Shown here piece after piece: positions 1 through 6,174 of a stretch of 9,570 bases of DNA. The translations under genes and the position numbers were made by a program. This stretch comes from JBGPGW01 sp046349515 (GTDB lineage: Bacteria > Pseudomonadota > Alphaproteobacteria > CADEGL01). Numbering within the stretch: position 1 is the stretch's first letter; the number at the start of each line of letters is the position of its first letter. Below the pieces are notes generated by a model, which was not told the origin of the DNA, did not search any database, and worked only from the letters and a program-made list of their open reading frames with translations. The stretch is from assembly GCA_046349515.1 (NCBI GenBank), contig JAXMCE010000032.1:1-9570 (forward strand), in the 5' to 3' direction.

Positions 1-426
1 GCGCGCCTCGCTGTCGACGATCGCGCGATGCTCGCCCGATTGTCAGGCGTCTGCGAATGGATCTGGATCAAGGGCAACCATGATCCGGAACCGCCGCCGG
101 GCCTGGGGGGCGGGGTCGCGGCTGAATACCGTCGCGGACCACTGGTCTTCCGCCACCAGGCCTCCGAAGAGACGATCCCCACGGGCGAGGTCAGCGGCCA
201 CTTCCACCCGAAAGCGATCGTCCGCACGCGTGGCCGCGCGCTCCATGCCCGGTGCTTCGCGACGGATGGACGGCGCCTCGTGCTGCCGGCGTTCGGCGCC
301 TATGCGGGCGGTCTCAACGTCCTCGATCCCGCCATGCGGCTTCTTTTCGCCGGCGCGCTTCAGGTCCATGCGCTCGGCGACCGGCGAGTCCATGCGATCG
401 CCGCGAGTCACCTGTTGCCCAATTGA
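1..426 (+). CDS. pdeM: PdeM-type ligase-associated metallophosphoesterase, 3' part (5' end outside window)
   Basis: The frame is open from base 1 to a TGA at 424-426, giving 141 residues with the N-terminus missing. Two calcineurin-like phosphoesterase metal-binding motifs are visible: GNHD (visible residues 25-28, preceded by WIWIKG) and GHFHP (residues 66-70, in a SGHFHPK context). The first Asp/His metal motif would lie upstream of the window. The spacing and the short tail with an FGAYAGG segment match the ligase-associated DNA damage response endonuclease family PdeM, usually about 220-240 residues. That family is normally encoded beside an ATP-dependent DNA ligase and an Lhr-type helicase, which would be to the left here. 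The role is probably Mn-dependent phosphodiesterase/endonuclease activity in DNA repair. The first ATG in view (28) is internal to the open frame and is not the start. A generic metallophosphoesterase is the alternative. Confidence 0.85.
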   Translation, partial: ARLAVDDRAMLARLSGVCEWIWIKGNHDPEPPPGLGGGVAAEYRRGPLVFRHQASEETIPTGEVSGHFHPKAIVRTRGRALHARCFATDGRRLVLPAFGAYAGGLNVLDPAMRLLFAGALQVHALGDRRVHAIAASHLLPN

Positions 427-432
427 CCGCGC

Positions 433-1086
433 TCAGCGGAGCACGAACTCGATCAGCGATCCGTCGCGCGCCTTGAAGCGAATCTTCAAGAGCACGCCCG
501 AAGGGTCGTACCAGAGCTCCTTGTCGACATCGCCCGCGATCTGGAAGTAGCGCGCTTGGATCTGGCGGGAGCCAAGATCGACAGACTCGTTCGTGCCAGC
601 GGTTACCGTGATATTGAGCACCCGCCCGTCCTCGACGTCGAGGAGGCGCTTCTGATCCACCGTCGCGATGTTCCAATAGCTCGCGGGGACCAAACCGAGC
701 GGCGCCGTGGTGTGGCCTTTCTCGGTCTCGATCGCGAAGTCGCTCGCGTTGGCATGGCCCTTGAGGAACAGCTTGTCGCCGTTGTCGTTGGTCCGCGTGT
801 CAAGGGCCGTGAGCCGGTCGCCCTGCCACGTCTCGCTGCGCGCCTGCTCGTAGCGGTAGACCGTGACGAACGCCACCTTGACCTGGACTTTGACGTCGAT
901 CGACACCGTGGTCTTGTCGCCGTGCTGTGTGACGGTCAGGCGTTGCTTGCCGATGGGCGAGCCGTCCCGATCGATGCGGTACTCGAAGGCCCCCGTCGGG
1001 AGGGACGCGGCCGGCACGGCCTGGAGGAGACCGGCGCAAAGTGCGACGGCCAAGAGTGTCAGTCGGCGGCGGATGGAGGAGCGCAT
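433..1086 (-). CDS. Secreted DUF6134-like protein of unknown function
   Basis: This 217-residue protein has a clear signal peptide: an Arg-rich n-region (MRSSIRRR), a hydrophobic core at about residues 9-22, and a small-residue cleavage region near VPAAS (about 24-28). Mature export to the periplasm is expected. The rest is predicted beta-rich. It opens with a F-Y-I-R-G-IG pattern (EYRIDRDGSPIGKQRL), and the middle carries an ASYWN motif (residues 136-140). It ends in a DPSG-LLK-RF repeat-like strand and an I-E-F-V-L-R terminus. This pattern resembles the DUF6134 family, for which I know no established function. No catalytic motif is evident. It is 81 nt downstream of the heme A synthase gene on the same strand, so co-transcription is possible. 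Its stop codon lies 6 nt from the convergent pdeM stop. No strong Shine-Dalgarno sequence precedes the ATG at 1086. Confidence 0.7.
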   Translation of the reverse strand: MRSSIRRRLTLLAVALCAGLLQAVPAASLPTGAFEYRIDRDGSPIGKQRLTVTQHGDKTTVSIDVKVQVKVAFVTVYRYEQARSETWQGDRLTALDTRTNDNGDKLFLKGHANASDFAIETEKGHTTAPLGLVPASYWNIATVDQKRLLDVEDGRVLNITVTAGTNESVDLGSRQIQARYFQIAGDVDKELWYDPSGVLLKIRFKARDGSLIEFVLR

Positions 1087-1167
1087 CGTGTCGGGCCTAG
1101 TGAAGCTCTCGCTCCGAATGGGCCATCAACGGACATGTGTCAAGCTTGGCTTCGTCTCCGCGTCGAT

Positions 1168-2253
1168 TCAGGCGGGCGCGGCAGGGAATCGCCCGACCCG
1201 CGACTGATGCATCGCCCAAAGGACGGCTGTGAACAGCACGAGCGCTCCGGCCTGGTGAGCTGCCGCCAACGGTACGGGCACGATCAGAATCAGCGTCGCG
1301 ATGCCGAGCGCGACCTGGAGACAGGCGGCGATGGCGACGGCCAGGCCCGCCCTCCGCATGCCAGTGTCCGCGCCCGCGGTCGAGCGCCACAGGACGATCG
1401 CGACGACGAGGGTCGTGATCGCCAGCCAGCGATGGTCGAATTGGACGGCGGGAATGTTCTCAAAGAGATTGAGCCACGCCGGCGAGAGGGCGAGGTAGTC
1501 GCTCGGGATCAACGAGCCGTCCATGAGCGGAAAGGTGTTGTAGGCGAAGCCCGCATCGAGGCCCGCGACGAACCCGCCGGCGGTGATCGTCAGCACGACG
1601 AGAACGAGGAGCGCGCGGATGAGTGCGGGTGACGGACGCCCGCGTTCGCGCGGCCGGATGAGATCGAAGGCGATCCACAAGATGGCGGCGTAGATTCCCA
1701 CCGCCAGGAGCAAATGGGCCGTGAGACGATAGGGACTCACATCCGGCCGGTCGACGAGGCCGCTCTTGACCATGTACCAGCCGAGCGCGCCCTGGAGCGC
1801 CCCAAGAGCGAAGATGCCGGCAAGCGGCCAGCGCAATCGTCCCGGCAATCGCCCCCTGATCCAGAACAGGACGAGCGGGACGGCGAAGACGATGCCGATG
1901 AGCCGCCCCCACAGCCGGTGCACGTATTCGACCCAGAAGATTCCCTTGAAGGCATCGAGCGTCATGCCCGCGTTAACTTTTTGGTACTCGGGAAAGTTCT
2001 GGTAGGCGGTGAAGGCCGCCTGCCATGCGGCGTCGTCGAGGGGCGGCAGTGTGCCCATGATTGGCTGCCACTCGACGATCGAAAGGCCCGATTGCGTTAA
2101 TCGCGTGATTCCGCCGATCACGACCATGGTAAAGATCATTACCGCGCAGGCAAAAAGCCACGCGATGACCCCGGGGTGGACGCTCGCCGATTGAATTTGG
2201 CCAGCGTTGGTCCCATGTTGGTCGGAGGATTGGGTTCGGCCGGAGATTGCCAT
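1168..2253 (-). CDS. ctaA: Heme A synthase, Cox15/CtaA family
   Basis: This 361-residue polytopic membrane protein oxidises the C8 methyl of heme O to a formyl group, making heme A for aa3-type cytochrome oxidase. About eight membrane segments can be read, at roughly 29-50, 115-133, 143-161, 178-196, 210-232, 276-294, 303-325 and 330-348. Family signatures are GGITRLTQSGLS-EW near the first segment, EYVHR (E109, H112), TAH (H180), a GLDAGFAYNTFPLMDG loop, FDHR (H274) and AAHQ (H333). The four histidines sit where the heme ligands of the two half-domains are expected. Length and the long loop before EYVHR fit the type 2 (Cox15-like, alphaproteobacterial and mitochondrial) group. The ATG at 2253 is fixed, because an in-frame TAA lies two codons upstream and the next ATG is inside the first membrane segment. 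Only a weak GAG precedes it. No ctaB or cox genes are in view. Confidence 0.95.
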   Translation of the reverse strand: MAISGRTQSSDQHGTNAGQIQSASVHPGVIAWLFACAVMIFTMVVIGGITRLTQSGLSIVEWQPIMGTLPPLDDAAWQAAFTAYQNFPEYQKVNAGMTLDAFKGIFWVEYVHRLWGRLIGIVFAVPLVLFWIRGRLPGRLRWPLAGIFALGALQGALGWYMVKSGLVDRPDVSPYRLTAHLLLAVGIYAAILWIAFDLIRPRERGRPSPALIRALLVLVVLTITAGGFVAGLDAGFAYNTFPLMDGSLIPSDYLALSPAWLNLFENIPAVQFDHRWLAITTLVVAIVLWRSTAGADTGMRRAGLAVAIAACLQVALGIATLILIVPVPLAAAHQAGALVLFTAVLWAMHQSRVGRFPAAPA

Positions 2254-3052
2254 GGATTATCTCGACGCGTTGGAAAGCGAAAGCATCTACATCCTGCGCG
2301 AAGCCTACAACAAGTTCGAGAAGCTGGGCATGCTGTGGTCGATCGGGAAGGACTCGAACGCCATGCTGTGGCTCGTCCGCAAGGCCTTCCTCGGCCACGT
2401 TCCGTTCCCGATCATCCATATCGACACCAGCTACAAGCTTCCCGAAATGATCGAGTTCCGCGACCGCGTCGCGCGGGAATGGAAGCTCGATCTCATCATC
2501 GGCCAGAACAAAGAGGCCTTGGCTGACGGGATGAACCATACGCGCGGGCGGGTCGAGTGTTGCACGGCGCTCAAGACGAACGGCTTGAAGCGCGTGATCG
2601 AGCAGCACGGCTTCCAAGGGATCATCGCCGGGATCCGGCGCGACGAGGAAGGCACGCGCGCGAAAGAGCGCGTCTTCAGCCCGCGCGGCGCGCAGGCCGA
2701 GTGGGACTATCGCGATCAGCCGCCGGAATTCTGGGACCAGTACAAGACCGATTTTGCGCCCGGAACCCATGTCCGCATCCATCCCATCGTCCATTGGACC
2801 GAGCTCGACGTGTGGCGCTACATCCGCCGGGAGAACATCCCGGTGGTGCCGCTCTACTTCGCGAAGGGCGGCCGGCGATACCGCTCGCTCGGTTGCGCGC
2901 CCTGCACGGGTTCGATCGAAAGCTCGGCCGACACGCTCGATGCGATCATCGCCGAGCTCGAGCGCACGCGCGTGCCCGAGCGCGCGGGACGCGCCCAGGA
3001 CAAGGAGTCGGAAGACGCTTTCGAGCGTTTGCGCGTCGGCGGGTATATGTAA
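2252..3052 (+). CDS. CysD-like PP-loop protein with APS-reductase-like CC/CxxC cysteines
   Basis: This 266-residue protein belongs to the PAPS-reductase/ATP-sulfurylase PP-loop superfamily. It follows CysD (small subunit of ATP sulfurylase) along most of its length: LESESIYILREA at the start, the PP-loop SIGKDS (residues 30-35), HIDTSYK (57-62), RRDEEGTRAKER (129-140), DYRDQPPEFW (152-161), HWTELDVWRYI (181-191), SLGC (212-215) and a terminal GGYM. It lacks the CysD insertion of about 25 residues between LY and the RSLGC segment (E. coli CysD is about 302 residues). Unlike E. coli CysD it has adjacent cysteines C103-C104 with K108 four residues on, plus C215xxC218. This is the pattern of the [4Fe-4S] ligands in APS reductase. 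The APS-reductase catalytic C-terminal cysteine is absent. GGAG at 2242-2245 supports the ATG at 2252 over an upstream in-frame ATG at 2207. It could be an ATP-sulfurylase subunit or an iron-sulfur adenylating or thiolating enzyme. No cysN follows it. Confidence 0.8.
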   Translation: MDYLDALESESIYILREAYNKFEKLGMLWSIGKDSNAMLWLVRKAFLGHVPFPIIHIDTSYKLPEMIEFRDRVAREWKLDLIIGQNKEALADGMNHTRGRVECCTALKTNGLKRVIEQHGFQGIIAGIRRDEEGTRAKERVFSPRGAQAEWDYRDQPPEFWDQYKTDFAPGTHVRIHPIVHWTELDVWRYIRRENIPVVPLYFAKGGRRYRSLGCAPCTGSIESSADTLDAIIAELERTRVPERAGRAQDKESEDAFERLRVGGYM

Positions 3053-3079
3053 CGGGGCAGCCCGCATCATCGACGGGCA
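3053..3079. terminator. Weak hairpin between convergent stop codons
   Basis: The 27-nt gap between the CysD-like gene and the helicase gene contains an inverted repeat with a 5-bp stem (GCCCG, starting at 3060; CGGGC, ending at 3078) and a 9-nt loop. It sits where a bidirectional terminator would be expected. There is no U-tract on either side and the stem is short, so termination activity is only a guess. Confidence 0.2.
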
Positions 3080-5839
3080 TCAGGCCGGCGGAAGATCCTC
3101 GAAGAAGCGCCGGACTTCCGCTACCGCCTCGGCAAGGCCGAGCCGGCGCATCGCCGTGCCGGGGGGGAAGGCGCCGCCGAGGCGTGACGGTGTCTGCGCA
3201 TCCAACATGACGAACACGCCCCTGTCGTCCGCGCGGCGCACGAGCCGCCCATAGGCCTGCTTCAATCGAAGGCGCGCGATCATGTCGTCGTAGCCGCGGC
3301 CGAGAAATGCCGCCTTCCGCGCGCGGTGGAGGATGTCGGGGCGCGGCCACGGCACGCGGTCATAGACGATGAGGCGCAAGGCGGGGCCCGGCACGTCGAT
3401 GCCGTCCCGCACCGCGTCGGTGCCGAAAAGGCACACATCGCGCTCGGCGCGGAAGATGTCGACGAGTGTCGTGGTGTCGAGGCTGTCGACATGCTGGGCG
3501 AGAAGCGTGAGGCCCGCCTCTTCGAGCGGCTTTGCGACGCGGTTGTAGACGGCCCTGAGGCGCGCGATCGCGGTGAAGAGCCCGAGCGCACCGCCACCCG
3601 CCGCGAGAAAGAGCTCCCGGTAGGCGGCCGCCACCTGGTCCATCGAATCCTTGCGGACATCGGTGACGACGATGATCGCGGTCTGGCCGGCGTAGTCGAA
3701 GGGCGAAGGCACCGCGGCGCGGGTGGCAGGCACCATGAGGTGCGCGGCGCCCGTTCGCGCCTCGGCCGCTATCCAATCGGACTCCTCCTCGCCCGTGCCG
3801 TCGCGCAAGGTGGCGGAGGTGACGACCACGCCGTGCGCCTTCAAGGCGACGTGCTCCGCGAAGGGAAAGGTCGGGTCGATCCAGTGGCGATAGAGGCCGA
3901 TGTCCATCTCGCGCCCATCGCTCCGCTCGACCGCGAACCAGTCGACGAAGCGGCCGGGGCCCTCTGTTTCCTCATCCGGAGGGACCGACAAGGCCGCGAG
4001 CATCGCGCGCCACGCGGCGAGGTCGACCGAAGCGCGCCGGCGGAGCCCTCGGCTGATGGCTTCGATCCGGAGGCGCGTTGCGGTGTCGAGCTCGGAGGCT
4101 TTTTCCTCGAGCTGTCCCTCGAGCCGTTCGGCCAGGCGAAGCGTCGGCGCGGCAAGGCGCCCGAGCGCGAGGTCGAGCTCCACCGCCGCCTCGATCAAGC
4201 CGGGCACCGGCGGATCGGTGTCGGTCTCGAGGCTGTAGGATCGCTCGGCATCCTGCGCGCGCGCGTAGACCTGCTGGCGCACGAGCGAAAGGAACGCCTC
4301 GGCCGGACCCATGGGATTGGATTGGGCAAGGCGCTGGTGCCAGCCTTCGCCCGGCAAGGCGCGGGCGGCCGCTTCGGCCGCATCGATCGCCGCTTCCGCT
4401 ACCTCGTCACCGATGACGAGGTCGCCAGCCCGGCGCCGCAAACCCCGCGCGCGGCTGCCGCGCCGTGCCTCGGCGCCCAGGACCCAGCGCCTCAGCTCGG
4501 CCATCTCGAACCCGGAAAGGTGCGCCGAGAACGCGGCGTCGGCGGCATCGAACACATGATGCCCCTCGTCGAAGACGTAGCGTTGGGGCACGGACGAATC
4601 GTCGAGGCCACCGAGCGCCGCCTGCACCATGACGAGGGCGTGGTTGGCGATGACGATGTCCGCGCGCCGCGCGCGCCGGACGCTCCGCTCGATGAAGCAG
4701 CGATGGTAATGCGCACAGGCCGAATAGATGCACTCGCCTCTGTGGTCTGTGAGGTCGATCGTGCGCGCGCGCCCGACGAGATCGGGCAGCCAGCTCGGAA
4801 AATCGCCGCCGGTCATGTCGCCGTCCCGGCTGTGGCGCACCCACCGCGCGAGGAGGCCGAGCGCGATTCCGTCCGTTCTCCGAAGCCGCGCGCCGGCGAC
4901 GGCCTCCTCGAGGTTGAGAAGGCACAGGTAATTCTCGCGGCCTTTTCTCACGACGACGCGGCGCGCCTTCTCGACCGGGTCGGCCACGAGACGGTCGAGC
5001 TCGTCGTCGATCTGGTGCTGAAGGTTGCGTGTGTAGGTGCTGATCCACACGGGGCCACGATTTTTCTCGGCCCAAAGGGTCGCAGGTGCGAGGTAGCCAA
5101 GCGTCTTGCCGACGCCGGTTCCGGCCTCGGCCAGGACGAAACGCGGCACGCCCTGCACGTCGCGCGGCGTAAAGGCGGCGCTGACCGCCGAAGCATAGTC
5201 TGCCTGCTGTGGTCGCGCTTCGGCTGAACGCCCGACGAGCTCGGCAAGGCGGCGGCGGGACTCGCCGGGGTCGACCGGGACGTTTCCGGGTGGCGGCTCC
5301 GGCGCCTGCTCCGACCATTCGGGGAGTTGCCGCCACACCTCGAGGGCATCCGCGCGCACGTCACCGCGGAGTCGCGCAACCACCGCCTTGCCCCACTTCC
5401 ATCCGGCTTCGGTCATGGTGTGCGCGATGCCGGCGGCCTCCGCCCTCGATTCCTCGTCGAGAGTGGAGAGTTCGGCGAGGAGATGTGCAACGACGGTCGC
5501 GACCGCGCGAGCCTCGGCCTCTAAGCTCATGGGCTTCGGCAGATCGAGGGCCGATGCGAGACCGCGCACCGTCGGCAGGCAGAATCGCGCGGGCCGAACG
5601 AAGGCGAACAGCTCGAGCGCGTCGCAGACGGGGAACGCCGCCGCGCCGAGGCGGCGGAAGAGGGAGGGCGCGTGACAGACGAGCGGGGCGGGCCCCGAGC
5701 GCGCGCGCTCGACCGCGTCGCGATGGGAAAGGCGTTCGGGGCCCTTGGCCCCGAGGAAGAGCGCGTCGCCCATCCCGGCGACGAGGATCGGCAACCGATC
5801 GGCGTCGTTGAAGGCGTCGGGGGCCGCGGGTCCGATCAT
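3080..5839 (-). CDS. DinG/XPD-type ATP-dependent DNA helicase with Fe-S cluster cysteines
   Basis: With the start at 5839 this is a 919-residue superfamily 2 helicase of the DinG/XPD/Rad3 group. Visible motifs are Walker A EAGTGVGKT (238-246), a STYTRNLQHQ motif Ia-like segment (267-276), four putative [4Fe-4S] cysteines (C306, C370, C375, C381), VIANHALV (397-404), the DEGH box (424-427), TSATL motif III (674-678), GTDAVRDGIDVPG motif V (806-818) and QAYGRLVRR motif VI (861-869). Expected activity is ATP-driven 5'-to-3' unwinding in repair or replication restart. About 230 residues precede Walker A, far more than in E. coli DinG. This extension begins LPILVAG and includes LCHAP-like and FAFVRPAR segments that I associate with alphaproteobacterial members. 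The frame stays open to an ATG at 6118, but the extra 93 residues are Arg/Pro/His-rich and look non-coding. The ATG at 5839 overlaps the stop of a small upstream ORF as ATGA. Confidence 0.9.
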   Translation of the reverse strand: MIGPAAPDAFNDADRLPILVAGMGDALFLGAKGPERLSHRDAVERARSGPAPLVCHAPSLFRRLGAAAFPVCDALELFAFVRPARFCLPTVRGLASALDLPKPMSLEAEARAVATVVAHLLAELSTLDEESRAEAAGIAHTMTEAGWKWGKAVVARLRGDVRADALEVWRQLPEWSEQAPEPPPGNVPVDPGESRRRLAELVGRSAEARPQQADYASAVSAAFTPRDVQGVPRFVLAEAGTGVGKTLGYLAPATLWAEKNRGPVWISTYTRNLQHQIDDELDRLVADPVEKARRVVVRKGRENYLCLLNLEEAVAGARLRRTDGIALGLLARWVRHSRDGDMTGGDFPSWLPDLVGRARTIDLTDHRGECIYSACAHYHRCFIERSVRRARRADIVIANHALVMVQAALGGLDDSSVPQRYVFDEGHHVFDAADAAFSAHLSGFEMAELRRWVLGAEARRGSRARGLRRRAGDLVIGDEVAEAAIDAAEAAARALPGEGWHQRLAQSNPMGPAEAFLSLVRQQVYARAQDAERSYSLETDTDPPVPGLIEAAVELDLALGRLAAPTLRLAERLEGQLEEKASELDTATRLRIEAISRGLRRRASVDLAAWRAMLAALSVPPDEETEGPGRFVDWFAVERSDGREMDIGLYRHWIDPTFPFAEHVALKAHGVVVTSATLRDGTGEEESDWIAAEARTGAAHLMVPATRAAVPSPFDYAGQTAIIVVTDVRKDSMDQVAAAYRELFLAAGGGALGLFTAIARLRAVYNRVAKPLEEAGLTLLAQHVDSLDTTTLVDIFRAERDVCLFGTDAVRDGIDVPGPALRLIVYDRVPWPRPDILHRARKAAFLGRGYDDMIARLRLKQAYGRLVRRADDRGVFVMLDAQTPSRLGGAFPPGTAMRRLGLAEAVAEVRRFFEDLPPA

Positions 5840-6009
5840 CCGGCCCGCCGCGGGCGCGCGATGGCCGACCGGTCCGTGAACGCGTCGGTGAGCGTGGTGC
5901 CGTTGGCGAAAGGCGCGCATCCATCGCCGCCGATCGCGCCGCCCTGGCAAAGGGCGGCGAGGCCTTGGCATCCGGAGCGGCGCCGGATCGGGCGTCCTGC
6001 GGTCGACAT
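5836..6009 (-). CDS. Possible small ORF (57 aa) overlapping the helicase start
   Basis: An ATG at 6009 opens a 57-codon frame ending in TGA at 5838-5836. It overlaps the helicase ATG (5839-5837) as ATGA, the classic geometry of translational coupling. The product begins MSTAGRPIRRRSG. It has three cysteines (14, 21 and 31) and a Gly/Ala-rich middle, and it does not look like the Arg/Pro-rich translation of the neighbouring frame. Third codon positions are 48/57 G or C, against 39/57 at first and 42/57 at second positions, which is mildly coding-like. No Shine-Dalgarno sequence precedes the ATG. I do not recognise the protein, and a chance ORF in GC-rich DNA remains quite possible. Alternatively the stretch could be an untranslated leader of the helicase mRNA. 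Confidence 0.3.
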   Translation of the reverse strand: MSTAGRPIRRRSGCQGLAALCQGGAIGGDGCAPFANGTTLTDAFTDRSAIARPRRAG

Positions 6010-6062
6010 TCGGTGAGCGGTGGGTTCTCTCGTTTTGCGCGCGATGGGTTCGCGTCCTTAGA

Positions 6063-6092
6063 AACCTAGAGGCCCCCGCCTTCGGCTGTAAA
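6063..6092 (-). promoter_or_regulatory. Candidate sigma70-like promoter toward the helicase
   Basis: On the minus strand, TTTACA (6092-6087, five of six matches to TTGACA) is followed by an 18-nt spacer and TAGGTT (6068-6063, three of six matches to TATAAT). It lies in the divergent spacer between the helicase and lysyl-tRNA synthetase genes. It would put the transcript start about 45 nt before the small ORF. The -10 match is weak. In the opposite direction, TTGCGC (6035-6040) with a 17-nt gap to TTAGAA (6058-6063) is an even weaker candidate for lysK. I see nothing else convincing in 6010-6174. Confidence 0.2.
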
Positions 6093-6174
6093 GATCGGGC
6101 GCCGGCGATTGACGCCATCCGGCGCTGTGCCTAGCTTGCGCGTGCCGTTCGCCAGCCTCAAGGAGATGTTGTCC

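Noticed and set aside
1087..1167. Possible terminator between heme A synthase and the DUF6134-like gene
   Set aside because: No stable inverted repeat followed by a U-tract could be read, so read-through into the downstream gene remains possible.
556..1632. 358-codon plus-strand frame
   Set aside because: Antisense to both the DUF6134-like and heme A synthase genes, and charged and low-complexity in translation. It spans a real gene boundary with no domain.
2207..2251. Upstream start for the CysD-like protein at ATG 2207
   Set aside because: It adds 15 residues antisense to heme A synthase. The good GGAG site is inside it and points to ATG 2252.
1973..3070. 365-codon minus-strand frame
   Set aside because: Antisense to the CysD-like gene and out of frame with the heme A synthase N-terminus. 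Both true genes have clear family motifs.
3326..5227. 633-codon open frame on the plus strand
   Set aside because: It lies wholly antisense to the helicase, whose motifs are complete. Long antisense frames are common in GC-rich DNA, and the translation is Arg/Glu/Gly-rich with no recognisable domain.
5840..6118. Helicase N-terminal extension to ATG 6118
   Set aside because: The 93 extra residues are Arg/Pro/His-rich and unlike a folded domain, and the family-like sequence begins at about LPILVAG, just after the ATG at 5839.
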